Positions 21,731 to 33,470 of a stretch of DNA of 64,000 nt are shown here, piece by piece; within the stretch, counting starts at the first letter, position 1, and every line of letters starts with the position of its first letter. Made by a program: the position numbers and the translations under genes. The notes beneath the pieces are model-generated. The model did not search any database. It had not been told where the DNA came from and saw nothing but the letters and a program-made list of their open reading frames with translations. The stretch is from NCBI GenBank assembly GCA_944470555.2, contig OX104130.1, positions 68,515,160-68,579,159 on the forward strand. Reading direction: 5' to 3'. This DNA comes from Heterobilharzia americana (taxonomy: Eukaryota; Platyhelminthes; Trematoda; Strigeidida; Schistosomatidae).

Positions 21731-22854
21731 AACTACAAATGAATTTTTCCAACTTTAAACCTTAATGATAACATGTTCATCATGAAGTCTACGTTTTTAG
21801 AGCATCAGAGAAATCTACTCTGTGTAAAGCTTAATAATCTATAAACATAACTAAATAGGTATCTGGGTTTTCTGAGTTTTCAACTGTTAGTCAAGATTAA
21901 ATTTATTTTGTGCGAAATGAATTTAAACTAATATGTTTAGGTCGACTCTGTTTTAGAAACTGAGGCAGAGTCAAGTGGAATAGAGTTTTTTTCTAAAGTC
22001 AAAGCTCTGCAATCGTCAAGGACAGATAGTTTAACACGTTTGCAAATGATTTAAAAATTTTATGTTAAGCGTTTCTTGTATTCGAGTAGTTTTCAACTGT
22101 CACGCAAATGTGGTGTCAACAGAGTTTTCATTGGAGACCACCCTGAATCCAAAATCACAAGCTGTGATCTCTAACAAAAACTCAACCAGCTAGATTCAGG
22201 TGATCGAAACAAATTCGTCTGTGTGAGCTGAATCTTTCCAAGTGCACAGCTTATGAACTCGGCCCGAAACGAGCCAAACTGCCATCTGGCTGACGAAATC
22301 TATAGGTCAGCTTGAGTGACTTCTGACTAATCACGTTGCTCAGTAGCAGTAAACGTTTGTATACTTTTAATTCTCGTATTCTACTGCCATCTCTTGAGTT
22401 ATAACCATGAAACCAACCGTCAGTAGACCTCCTTTTATTCCACTTCTTTACGTAATTACCTTTTCAAGTGCATACAGATGTGATTGTGAGCGTCCGATGC
22501 TAACCTCCTGATTTGGAATTTTATCGTCGCCCACTGGAATCTATAAGCTAGGGGATTATTTTCGAAATTTCAGGTATTTAATGAGGTAAAGGCACTTTGG
22601 AGGATTAGTAAACTCTCCTATGAGTGTGTAAATATTACTCAGATTTTCCGAATTCAATAAGCATCATCTTACTTACTCATTCAACGTTTAACGAAATCTA
22701 ATCAGTGAACTTGTATGTATGTGGTACTGCGTTACTTCAGCAAACATGAGTTTAAAGAAAGTATTCGTTACAGAGTGATATAAGTTACAGAATCATTGAA
22801 AACCGTGAAGCCCTGGAAAGTTATTTCAGAAACCTCAACAGTGTGCAACCTCAT

Positions 22855-23900
22855 CCTGTCACGGATTTTTAATTTTTATTTTCGATATTTGATTTTCAGT
22901 ATCCTCTATTCTATCCTTCTGATCTCTGAATTTTAGAAATTTACTGTCATCGCTGAGAATTAAGCACAGTTTATTAATATAATCCGACCGATCTGAAACC
23001 ACGATACCAGATCCTTTGTCTAGGCATGGAAGTATAATATGTTTGTTGTTTGGTAGTTCTTTCAATTGCATTTTGTGCTGTTTGGGTACTATACCTAGTT
23101 ATCGACATGGCATTTTCAAACATTGCTAGCAACAGTGTAATAATGTGGATTTAAAACGTCAAAAGCTTTCAGTGGACGTCGGGATTAAGTCTCGAGTTTG
23201 GTTGATAAAATTTTCGAATTGCACTTTTTCGTGAATTTCACTGGTCTTAGATGAAGCACAACAAAACTTTGGTCCCAAAGACAAAATCTGCATCTGAATG
23301 TTTGACAGGGTTATACTGGAGTGGTTAGACATGTATGTTTCTGGTGCATCGGGAAATTGTTGTGTAACTCAAAAGTTTTGAAACCTTTCGGTAATTTGAT
23401 TGTTACACCTTCACATCTCTTCTTTATCACCTCTGATACATAAAATTCAAATGAATCCCATTCTTCATTTGTTAGCTGGAAAATAAAGTGCCCTTGTTGA
23501 GAAATATTTCTCTCCAGTTCAGCGAAGTGTACACGGATGCCATCAATTAGATCTAAAGCATGTCTCTTCAACATACGACCATTAGGATAAACACGATTAT
23601 GCCGCAACGCGTTGCATCGTAATCATACTTCTAACTTTTTCAAAACCTTTTGGAATATGACGTAAAAGCTTTCTTGTTGAAAAATAATTTAGTACTGACT
23701 CATTCTCTCATCTTGGTGATACAATAACATCGAAATCCTTTTCTAATATTGGTCTTAGTTTTGTGGGGCTTACAGAGTGAGATGATCTATTCCAAACAGA
23801 CTGGAAAATACTTTCACTACTTAAAAGATCCGGACTCATTCTTTACCATTGTGAAAGGTTGAATTGAACTCTTCGGAAAGGCTTATACCCGCATATATTC
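22855..23900 (-). pseudogene. Penelope-like element N-terminal and early RT remnant
   Basis: Reverse strand from about 23900. LLRHIPKGFEKVRS is followed by the frame at 23607-23311 (LIDGIRVHFAELERNISQQG, then FQLTNEEWDSFEFYVSEVI), the PLE region upstream of the RT. The frame at 23071-22859 has PNNKHIILPCLDKGSGIVVS, then DRSDYINKL, matching the PLE RT start with its Asp-Lys-Gly motif intact (D-K-G-S-G). The fragment stops at about 22855, so most of the RT and all of the GIY-YIG endonuclease are missing. Two frameshifts or gaps separate the segments. Confidence 0.75.
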
Positions 23901-23979
23901 TAAAATATTTCGTTTTAAAGGATTGAATTAGGTTTTTTCCAAACAGTTTAGCCATTTGTAAATCTTTCTTCAACTGTGG

Positions 23980-24785
23980 ATGGATTTGTGATATACCACT
24001 GCACTAGGAATTCAATTTTCGTGCTCGCGAACATCATTCAGCGTGGTTAAGTAAAGGTGTGATAAAGACCATTACAAGATCCATACTAGCATACTTGGCG
24101 GAAACAAACCATAAAGTGGATATGAATGAGTAGTTTTCCGTTATTTACTGGGTCCTCATCAACTTACTTCAATGCATCCACCTCAGGATCTTTCACACTG
24201 CAGAACTAGTACCAGTCAGGGTTGAAAAACCTAAGTTTTTGGTTCAAAAGAACAAATTGTTACCACCACAACTACCTTGGCCCTATTCGGGACTCACAAA
24301 TTCCTACCTCAAGTGTTCTAACTTTGTAATTCCATAATGTAAGTAGCTCTACATCCCTATAACCTGAGGTAACTTTAACAAATTCTTTTAACCTATATTG
24401 TCTCTCAACATGAATAACATTCTATCAAGCTATTATTTCTCAAATTATCTTTCTTAGTTTATATCATCCAATTCTCATAAGCACCTTCCTACTTTTGTAT
24501 GATTGAACTATCACTTTAAACCATTACATACACCGAATACTCGTTTAGATTATTAATTATTTCGGACTGAATCCCAGTAGCAATTGATTGTGTCATTGAC
24601 GTTCATACAAGACTTTTCTGAACTGACCTCGTCAACTGTATAATAATATTATTAGCAAACTGATAGGCAAATCTCAATATTGACGCATAATTCCTCAATG
24701 TCTACATATAACTGTAGGATCTTAAGCACAAGTTATCTTGAAGAATATTCTTTGTTTACTCAAATGGCTTTTAGAAAAGGGATCT
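23980..24785 (+). repeat. Direct repeat R3, copy 1, with coding remnant
   Basis: About 800 bp shared with 26420-27190 in the same orientation. The first 350 bp carries a broken forward frame with ETNHKVDMNE, FSVIYWV, HTAELVPVR and YSGLTNSYLKCSNFVIP. Copy 2 has the equivalent QTNHTVDMNKSFSNIY. The later part is non-coding but still aligned (for example CTACATATAACTGTAGGATC). This is likely a retroelement or old gene-derived repeat, family not identified. Confidence 0.6.
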
Positions 24786-24799
24786 CATGCATTTAGTAG

Positions 24800-26410
24800 A
24801 AGCAGATTCCTTTCAAGGGAAATGAAATTGAAAAATGTTTTCTGAGATAAGTAAAGTATATACACAAATTTGTCGCCAGCAATAGGGTAGCTTATGTAGC
24901 TACCTAACTCTTAGCACCCGTTTCTTTATTTTTGTAGATATGACTTGCTGATGAGTCACGATAAACACAAAACCCAGGCCAAGCAGAACTTCTGGCTGAC
25001 TGACTGCCAGAATATATGTAGACTATCTTGGATAGGTGAGAATTATCAAATTGGCGTTAAAAGTTAGGTTTTTCTGCTTTTCAATAGTCATCAGTAAAAG
25101 GTATTTGTAGAAGCTGGGAAACAAGCTTTATGGTTTTACGAAACTGTGCCTTGAAATCATTTTTTCACAATAGATAGTGGCGGTAAGCTGAGGCTGTTTA
25201 GCAGTTAAGTAGGTATACAAGTCAATTATTAGGCAGTAAACAGTCTCAAGCTACATTTTTCTGCATGAATGAGATTCTTCAGTGCAGTTGTTCAGTGTGG
25301 TCAGCAATCTGGAATATTTATTTATTCAGTGTTTCCTATCACCAATAAAGAGGTGTATCTTCACCTATGTATGACTAATTTCACCTCCTTATGGAGTATC
25401 GAACCTTCGAGCCTTAGTTTAAGAAACTTAGTACATGTACATCTTAAGAGAAATAATTAGTACTGACGAACATTGTCAATTAGTCTTCCGCCCTCTGACG
25501 TCTGATTTTCTTGATGTTAATTTGTCAGTTATATATGAAATGAGAACTTTGAAATAAATCAATCACTAAGAAACCCCTATTGAAAGCAAGAAGAATATCT
25601 TGAAGAAACATGTACCAACAATACTGAACTAACTTGAATAGAAGAAGCACTATTTGATATTGGAAGTCTTTTAATTCATCATAGGTTGAGACACTCCTAT
25701 CTCTTTCCGTTACCCTTAATTAGATTGTGCTAATAGTTACACCTTTTTGCTAAGACTATCTTCATTATCTAAAATTCATTCATGGGGTTGAAGCATTGAG
25801 AGTTGTATATGCTCACAACACGAAATATTTGACTGAACGTTTATTTTCAATAGCTTCCTCATCAAGAACAATAGTCATACACCGATTTATGTTACTAAAA
25901 AATTGTCAATGTAATGCATCTATTCAAAATATTTAGAATTCAATACAGTAACTTTAAATGCTAGCATGGCGACCCCCAAGGTAGTTAATCAAATTCCTAT
26001 ATTTCGGATAAGAAAGTAGTTTCCTACAAAATGAAGAAAGCTAACTGGTCATTTTAGGAGTAATTGTGTAACCTTCAAACTTCCTTGAATTTCAGATTAT
26101 GATCGAATAAATTTTGAAGGATGCTAGTTACAGCAGATAACTTCGAAGTTTGAAAGCCATTTGAGTGAATAAAGAATATTCTTTTCAGTAACTTATTTTT
26201 CAGGTTCTACAGTTATACATCAATATTATACAGTATTGCATCAAGAAGACTGAGATTTCAGTGAACACATTATTTGAAAGAACTTTTAATACTAGTAAAT
26301 TACAAATTGGGTTTTCCACGCTCTCAGTGGTGACACCGTGACTGAAAAATAGATTGCCTAAACTGATCAGTTCCTGTTATGTTCATCAGTTTAACTACTC
26401 CTATTCAGTC
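24800..26410. other. Mostly unassigned, one R5 repeat copy
   Basis: Between the two R3 copies. A reverse-strand copy of the R5 repeat (see 60990-62000) lies at about 25800-25890 (CTTGATGAGGAAGC, then AAACGTTCAGTCAAATATTT, as reverse complement). Nothing else recognised. Confidence 0.4.
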
Positions 26411-26419
26411 AATTCCGTT

Positions 26420-27190
26420 GACCACTGCTCTAAGAATTTAATTTTCCATTTTCGCAAATATTTCTCAACGTGGTTAGGCAAAGACTTCATGAAGACCATT
26501 GAGAGCTCTATATTAGTGCACTCATTTCAAACGAACCATACAGTGGATATGAATAAATCATTTTCTAATATTTACTGAGTTTCCATCAACATGCAAAACT
26601 ACATCAGGCGCCAAAAACCTTCTAACTACTGAATCAGTAGCAATCAGGATTAAACAACAAGAGTTATGTGTTCAACAAAAGCAGGTGTTGCCGCTACAAC
26701 TAACTACCTTAGCCCCATTTACGATTCACAAATTCTTTAACATCCTACGTGATGTAACCGCAGGTATCCCCCATATCCTATAATCTGAAGTAGCTTTATC
26801 ACATTCTATTAACTTATTTCTTTCTCCCCCCCCTATCAAGCTATTATTCTTCAAATTATCTCTTTGTTTATTGCATCCTATATTCACGTAAGCCCTACAG
26901 TTGTTTTTATGAAACTATCACCTTATAGTATTAAATCTAGGCCGCTAAATCGTTCATATAATTAATTATTTTGAATTGAATCCCGGTAATAACTGATTCT
27001 GATATTAATTTTCACCCGAGGCTTCTCTGAAGTGAATTCCCCGGTTGTTTAATATTGTCAAGAAACTATTACACGAAATCTCAACATTGTTAACACATAA
27101 TTCCTTCTTACATACATATAACTGTAGAACCTGAAGAAGAGGTTGTCGAATAGAATAATCTTTGTTCACTCAAATGACTTTTGAATTATA
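26420..27190 (+). repeat. Direct repeat R3, copy 2, with coding remnant
   Basis: Second R3 copy. Open frame 26354-26578 ends in it with FSTWLGKDFMKTIESSILVH, then SFQTNHTVDMNKSFSNIY, and a stop where copy 1 has a Trp codon in the aligned position. The copies have diverged substantially (roughly a quarter to a third of positions by eye), so they are old. Confidence 0.6.
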
Positions 27191-27683
27191 ATAGAAGTTT
27201 TTATAGAATTTAGAAATTGACTGTTTTCGCTTATATCCTTCTATAACTGAGTGTTTTAACCAGTATTATGTGGAAATATTCATAATTTAAGACTAATAGT
27301 GTCTAAGCACTCAACTGTTTGAGATTTTGAGTACTTAGTGGAGATCTGTCAAATACACTTGTATTTAAAAGTTAATAGTGATTTATTTTCGTTTGATCTG
27401 TTTGTTTATCTAATGTGGTATAGTTTTCGTCCATATGTAAACGGTCCTTGAATATACGGTTAGAATGTAGTTTTTAGGTGATGACGATGATGATTAACAG
27501 GAACAATATAATAGGGATATATGCATGTTAACTGGTTACATTTAACTAAACCTTAAGAGAGTGAAGAGAAGAGTATCTAATCAAATGGAAACCGTCTGCC
27601 ACTATTATGTTCGTCTTGTTTCTACTTCTGTCAGTTGTGATAATAAAAAACAAACGACTCCAACCACTGTATGCCTTTTGTAT

Positions 27684-27860
27684 TTGTGACTAGTAGTGAA
27701 TTCCAGGACGTGCATTTCTCCCCCTTTGAGACTTATCAGCTAGATGAACTCCCACTCCATTGAGTGATTTTGTTTGCCACTGAGAATTAAACCCAGTAAC
27801 CATCACTTCAAACGCCGTTCAGTCGTCCACTAGTCCACTGAAGCATGAAGTCACCTCTCG
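27684..27860 (-). mobile_element. Smα SINE, near full length, ribozyme mutated
   Basis: Reverse-strand order: head from about 27855 (GTGGACTAGTGGACGACTG region, then TTTAATTCTCAGTGGCAAAC), the linker, and a ribozyme at 27745-27700. The boxes read CUGAUAAG (G8 to A) and AGAAAU, and stem II has lost complementarity. GUC followed by CUGG is kept. Confidence 0.7.
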
Positions 27861-28114
27861 TGCAATGAGTATCAGTTTTTGATCATTGATACTTGTAATT
27901 TCCTGGTTCTGCATCGCAGTTAGATGCACTTTCTTCACCCACATATGAGGACTAAAAAAGTGAATAACTCAGTAACTTTGTCTCTGACTCTGATATGTGA
28001 TAATTCCAGTCTGATGGCTAGACAAATATAAATTGCCCATAAGCGCTAAATACGTTATGCTGATCAATTCAATGCCTAAAGCTAAGAAGATACAGACATT
28101 TGTGTTTATACCCA

Positions 28115-28205
28115 TTGATTAGTCACTGGAGAGTAACCAGTTTCCGAGTAATGACCGAATTCCACCTATCATTATGCAATGTGGTCAACAAGGTAGAATG
28201 CTTAT
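28115..28205 (-). repeat. Family B tail fragment
   Basis: On the reverse strand, AACTGGTTACTCTCCAGTGA and CTAATCAATGG match the family B tail; the ribozyme and head are missing. Confidence 0.45.
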
Positions 28206-28610
28206 CTTCATGGTATAATTGCATTGACTTTAGATGATGATCGTTCCACAAACAAAGTGACATGACAACTATTTTCTATAGCTTGATTTGTAGTTAATCG
28301 GTAGAAAGCTGTGGACCTGATTTTCGCATGTATTGACACCCATTAACACGGCATTTATGTAACCATGATTAAACTGGCGTTTTTTCGGCTATTCAAACCT
28401 GAAACTTAAGCAGTATGTTATGTAGTTGATTTACAACCCCCTGTAGGACCAAATTACGTATATAAATTGGCTTCAGTATAATAACTGAACATAGCTGTCT
28501 TTAGTTCATGGCACCAACCAAACTAAACTGATCAAACTTGCAGCCTAGGACACTAGTTTAGTCACCATTATATTGCGTAATAGGTAAGTGTTTCGATCCA
28601 GTATCATTCA

Positions 28611-28782
28611 TCTTGGTGACTAGCAGTGGAATCCATGACGTGAGTTTCATTCTGCCTGGGACTGACTCGTCAATTGAATGCACCTGAAACTCAGTGAGTT
28701 ATATTGTTGCCACTGAAACTCGAACCCAATACCTACTGCTTCAAATACCAAAGCATTACCCACTAGACCACTGGGCACTCCA
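28611..28782 (-). mobile_element. Smα SINE, full length, ribozyme mutated
   Basis: The head has AGTGGTCTAGTGGGTAATGC (A box) and GGGTTCGAGTTTCAGTGGC (B box) on the reverse strand. In the ribozyme (28676-28632) C3 is changed to U (UUGACGAG), with an insertion in stem II. GAAAC and GUC are kept. Confidence 0.75.
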
Positions 28783-28892
28783 GTGTCTGATTATCGAATG
28801 TTGGAAAATTCACCTCAAGAATGCGAGTTCCTCATAGTATGAACGGTGGAACTTAATTTTTTAAAGTTTAGACAAATGGTGCATATCGATGA

Positions 28893-29040
28893 TGGATAGT
28901 GTTTAGCAATGAAATCCATGTCGCGCGTTCCTTCTCATTTGGGACTCGTCAGCTGGATATAACTGTCTGCCAGTGAGTGATTCTGTTCCCACTAAACTCG
29001 AACCCAAGACTGATCGCTTTCAACGTTACGATGGGCACCT
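28893..29040 (-). mobile_element. Smα SINE, ribozyme mutated
   Basis: Reverse-strand CUGACGAGUCCCAAAU is intact (28955-28940). The second box reads GGAAC and the cleavage triplet GAC, so it should be inactive. The CGCGCG stem III palindrome is preserved (28928-28922). It directly abuts the PLE RT fragment beginning at 29046. Confidence 0.7.
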
Positions 29041-29045
29041 CTTAT

Positions 29046-29565
29046 GAAACTTCCACAAATATAGTATGGTGGCGATATGCAGATGATACACTTACTGTGT
29101 TAAAATTAGAGCACAGCCACGGTTTTTAACACATATTTAATCAATAGTAGATGTAATCCAAGACAAGAAAATGGTGAAGGAGAATCATCAATGTTGGTTT
29201 CCAAGATAAAAAGGAGAGAAGATGGAAACTTAGAAACCGGTGCTTGGAGGAAACCAACACATTCAAATAGACACTTGATTTCCACATCAACCAGATCTAT
29301 ATTTATCAAGGTAGACTTGATAAAATGTCTAAGTGATCGCGCCAGGAGTTTCACCAGTAAGTCAGAAGACTTTAATAAAGAACTGAAACACATTAAAGAG
29401 ACACTACTACTTGGTAAGTATCCTCCGGAATTCACTAATAAATAAGTTTATACGAACTTAGAAAGAGTGATAATACCAGTGGTGATTTCAGCATGCCTAA
29501 GAGGGAATTCAAATCCTCTGTAATATTGCCGTATGAAGAAGTTACATTGGGAGTTTAGTATTTAG
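29046..29565 (+). pseudogene. Penelope-like element RT palm and thumb remnant
   Basis: A forward fragment beginning inside the RT. IVWWRYADDTLTVL spans 29061-29102, with the catalytic Tyr-Ala-Asp-Asp codons at 29076-29087. After a frameshift comes DGNLETGAWRKPTHSNRHL (in the frame 29191-29445), the PLE YRKPTHTDRYL-type block after the palm. Then DRARSF, ELKHIKETLLLGKYPPEF, and finally PKREFKSSVILPYEE (29498-29545), the connector towards the endonuclease. The 5' RT motifs and the GIY-YIG domain are absent. It is the only RT in the window with an intact YADD box, but the frame is broken. Confidence 0.85.
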
Positions 29566-30149
29566 TTTAGTATTTATATTATGACCTACGTAAACTAAGC
29601 GGACTAATACCTTGCTGCTTAGTTTCTTCACCATATCTTGTCTAACCATGCTGACAGGTGTTTTCGAGTCTGAGGAATTCAGTTCCTAGAGCAACGGAAT
29701 ACATAATTGGCTGCATACTAGCAGGTAATCTGACAAACGCAAAAACAAGTGACCAATATAGCCACATCAAATTTCAACCTCTCCACCATAAGTGAATGTG
29801 TCAAAAAAATAAGCTAAAGCTTTCTAACAATAGAAGTTCAGCTTGTGGCTTTTGAATAAATGTCTTATGAGACATATTGTCATTAAAATGTTACAGCAAG
29901 CAAAATGATTTTATGTTCAAAAATGCAGCAGACGTCTGGAATTTTGATTAACAACTACGAAAATCTAACTGTGAAACCATGGGAAGAAGTTAACAAAAGG
30001 CTGGTTTCTGTTCACCAAACTGTGTTTTGGATCTACGCAAAACCTACCACTTGTGATTTTGTTTCTAGCCCGCTGAGCATCTTAGTGCAACACTTTCATA
30101 AACTGAACTGATTATTTAGTTTTCCAGTTGGTTCTTATTGTGGAATAAA

Positions 30150-30365
30150 ACTAGGTAAGGAACTATTGAAAATCTGGGAGTACTGGACAGCTGTTTCATC
30201 CTAGCACAGAACGTTCCAACAACGGTGGCCGTGGAACCATAGTGTCCTCCTAACTCGTTTCCTGGTGGGGTCACACGTGAGCACTGCCGAGGGGTCCGAT
30301 ATTAGAACAAGACAGATCTGCAGTACTCCCAGATTTTCAACTATTCTCTAACTCATAACATTCCG
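30150..30365. repeat. Head-to-head inverted pair of family C SINEs
   Basis: Left half (30165-30225, reverse strand): GAUGAAAC, CAGCUGUC and the tail. Right half (30272-30365, forward): GAGCACUGCCGAGGGG, a mutated first box, then a lost GAAAC box and the tail. The tails form a perfect 20 bp inverted repeat, TTGAAAATCTGGGAGTACTG (30168-30187) against 30322-30341. Neither ribozyme is complete. Confidence 0.65.
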
Positions 30366-30399
30366 TCGTGAACAACAACTGGTATCTGTTAACACTATT

Positions 30400-30668
30400 T
30401 ATTAATTCACTTGTAATTCTCCGTTATTCTGCTGGATTGAATTGATCAACCTCTGTTGACATTGGGACCCCTATGTAAATGTCTTTATATTGCCTGAATA
30501 TTTGTTATAGTAATTCTTTTGGTTGTGGCTAGCAAAGGAATCCAGGACGCTCGTTTCCTTTCTATTTGGGATTTGTCAGCTGCATGTGAGTGATTTTGTT
30601 CCCGCTTGGACTCGAGTCCTAAGTAGAACGAAACGCGCGTTTTAAATTCTTCTGCTTGCCACAACCAA
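30400..30668. mobile_element. U-flank plus head-to-head inverted Smα pair
   Basis: 30400-30515 is the U-flank (TGTTGACATTGGGACCCCTATG, then TTGCCTGAATAT). A reverse-strand Smα 3' part follows (30516-30615) with boxes CUGACAAA and GGAAAC. At about 30612 it switches to a forward Smα 3' part (GAACGAAACGCGCG, 30621-30634). The ends GGTTGTGGCTAGCA and TGCTTGCCACAACC are inverted, so the whole can fold as a hairpin. Confidence 0.65.
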
Positions 30669-31384
30669 CTACTTTATAATAATAGGTATCAGTTAATGCT
30701 GAAAATCACTATGAAATACTAGATTTACTGCTTTGTTGTTTCAGTCATTTTATGATATGATAAAAGTGTAAAGAATTCGGTTGACTAAATATTTTCACAG
30801 ATATTTCTGGATAATTTCATTCTTTAAAGACAAAGGAAACAACGATTCTAGCATAAAAGTTATTTCTAGACACTTCTGCTTAATTAAACATAGATGTCTT
30901 CAATTATATATGAAATTATAAACTGGGGAAATTCCTACGATTATCCTACATGACTGGCTTTAAACTACTAGGCCATAAAAGCGCCTGTGATTAGAGCTCT
31001 TTTGTTTTTCTTTCTTTCCTAGACATAATAACGTGTACAAAATAAAGTTTATACAACATATATGTTTCACACCAATTTAATGTATCACCAGCGATGAAAA
31101 CAATGCAGCCTTTTCATATCTCACACTATTCTAGAATGTATTGTTAAGTTGTTGAAGGGAAGTTTTTACATCACCTGAATATGTGTTATATGTTTTTAGT
31201 TGGCCTGTAGACAATCGGAAACGATACATTTTGTGACTGAGATACAACTAAAACAAATACAGAAAAAAGCCAGGTTGTTTAAAAAACCATGTACCTTGTA
31301 AGAGCAATGTTTGGTTTAGGATAGTTTAAGGGGCGAACTATGTTAAACTAACTAACAACTTCAGCAGTTAATATTATTTTTTTG

Positions 31385-31590
31385 ATACTTATTCTGGATC
31401 AAATTGGTTGATCTTTGTTGCAATATGGTCGCTTATGACTTTAGGGCCTAGTGGGTAACATTTTGGCGTTTGAACCGATGGGTGTTCATTTCGTGTCTCA
31501 GTCGAAGTTCTGTTTGGCTGACGAGTTCCAGGTAGGAAAAAACACACCTCCTGGATTCCACTCTTAGCCGTTACCAAGCAAAGTTTCAAC
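31385..31590 (+). mobile_element. Smα SINE, full length, ribozyme mutated
   Basis: Forward order: part of the U-flank, head GGGCCTAGTGGGTAACATTT with GGCGTTTGAACCGATGGG, the linker, and CUGACGAG at 31518-31525. The second box is GGAAAAAAC, and the cleavage end is CCUCCUGG in place of GUCCUGG. Confidence 0.75.
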
Positions 31591-31594
31591 AACT

Positions 31595-32845
31595 ATTTAC
31601 CGTTTCCAGTAAACCTCAGTAAACAGTCTCTTTTATCATGCTGATACATCCGTTTACAAACTAACCTCTTGGAGTTATCTAGCTGTTGCTTTGCGTCCCG
31701 ACTGTTGATAGATTTACCTCTGAAATCCTTTTACATGTGTAGAACTCGGAACTCATTCTGTTATTATCAGCATCCTTTGGTACTGATTCTTACAAATCTT
31801 ATCATGCATTAGTTTTATGAAATATCTGTAGAAATCCGTTTAAGTAAAATGTTGAAGCTTGAAGTCACTGACAATAAAGGCTTATAAACAATAATGATTC
31901 GTTTTGTTTGTCTTGGCAACTAGCGGAATAATAATAAAGAAAGGAAGTTCATGACCTTTACTGCATCCGAATATATAGATAAACCAGGGTCAGGGAGACA
32001 CAAAGGTACAATTATCAGAGTTACAGAAGGGCAATTTTCAAATTCAATTCAAATTAGCGAGATGGAGGAATTACGGTGAGTGATAGTCAAATCTGTGTAA
32101 ATCCTTGCACAAAGGCATATCTCTTCAAGTTATCATAATCCACAGGATGTTATAAAAAGGAGGTGAGTAGATAAAAGATGGTACTTAGTTAAGACAGAAG
32201 TGTAAATAAGACAGGGTAAAGAAATTAATCATTAAAAAAATATCATGAAATTTCGTAGATGTTAAAGAATGAATATATCTGCACCGTTCTTATCTGTTCA
32301 CAGAAATATTGTCAAGAGTTGTTGACCGTTGATTCATAATCCCTTAAAGACTGCGACCAGACAGCCCATACCTCCCTACAAAGGTCAGACTGACAGGTGG
32401 AGACATAGTGGTATGGAATCTTGCTTTGGCTGATGTACCGTTTACTTTCTTCTAGTCTTATCTACCTTTAACTTAGATGGTATGCTGATGCAGATGGTGA
32501 CCTGGTGTACCCAAAGCATATTTCAGCTAATTTAGTTAGTAGGTTTCCTGCCTAATACTCTACGTCTGGCTTAAGTATCACTTATTTCATGGTTTCACCA
32601 TGTCTAAAAAAAATGCTGAGAACACAGCAATGTTGGGAACTTATACCTTTTAAATGTCTTTTAGCAACCATGTCTCACAGTCATAAAAATTTAAAAAGCG
32701 AACTACTTCAAAGTACAGTCATCCTTTGCTAAATAGTGAGAAGTGAAGAACGCCACAAAAATAGATATAAAATGATAAGATTTGAGGGATTATAATAATA
32801 CTTTATTGTCTTCAAAAACGGCTCAGATAACTGCTAAATTGAGCT
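31595..32845. other. Gene-free stretch
   Basis: No repeat family or exon called. A possible 5' splice site (TTACG/GTGAGT at 32074) has no convincing exon attached. Confidence 0.5.
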
Positions 32846-32849
32846 GTAT

Positions 32850-33155
32850 TATGCTGACTGGTCAATGGAGAACCACCAGTCTCATGTTGTTATGTCCCGG
32901 GTGCTGACCGGATTCTATCGATCACTCTGCATTCTGGCCACCAAGCTGGAAGCCTTACGATGATGGTGCAACTTAATAGATGTTCTTTGGTTGCAGGCAG
33001 TTGACAGAAAACCCTGGACCTAGGTTTCATACCTGCTGGCACTCACCAGGGGGTATATCTGTAAACTCGGCAGAACTGGTGTGCTACTGGAGATTCGAAC
33101 CCTCAATATTATAGCCAGTGACCCTACCACTGAGCTATTCGTACCGCGATCAATC
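32850..33155 (-). repeat. Family B repeat, tandem unit 1
   Basis: Reverse strand. The tRNA-like head lies at 33150-33085, with an A box TAGCTCAGTGGTAGGG (about 33140-33124) and a B box GGGTTCGAATC (33100-33088). The hammerhead is at 33057-33010. Its first box is CUGGUGAG (A6 changed) and GAAAC is at 33028-33024. The CCUAGG stem III and the GUC triplet (33019-33017) are followed by CAGGG, which would pair with the family CCUUG arm. The tail runs to about 32850. Confidence 0.7.
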
Positions 33156-33470
33156 TCCTGTAGGACTGGATTATATACATTGACTGGTTACTGCAGGGTA
33201 ACTGACTTCATGTTTTCTACTCCTAATTACGGATCGGATCCAGTCGATCGTTCTAAATTCTGGCCACCAAGCTGGGAGGCTCACTACAGTGGTGCGCTTT
33301 GACAGATGTTCTTTGGTTGCAGTAATTTGGTAGGATACTCTGCTTGACCTAGTCTTCGTGATTGTTGACACTTGTCAACAAGGCGTGTTTGAAACCTCCA
33401 AGGTCAAACTCTCATCACCCAGTGTTGTAGTCACAGACGTTACTACTGAGCTATTCGGGTCATTTTAATA
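33156..33470 (-). repeat. Family B repeat, tandem unit 2
   Basis: Reverse-strand unit directly upstream (5') of unit 1. Its tail runs straight into the head of unit 1 near 33150. The head at 33465-33410 contains TAGCTCAGTAGTAACG. The ribozyme boxes are UUGACAAG at 33378-33371 and GAAGAC, both mutated. The distance between the first boxes of the two units is 329 bp, which defines the repeat period. Confidence 0.7.

Noticed and set aside
22262..22300. CGAAAC followed by CUGACGA, a permuted hammerhead order
   Set aside because: Only a few bases lie between the possible NUH and the CUGA box, so no stem I can form.
29905..30111. 68-codon forward frame resembling an exon
   Set aside because: Acceptor plausible, but no donor or stop context, and no recognised content.
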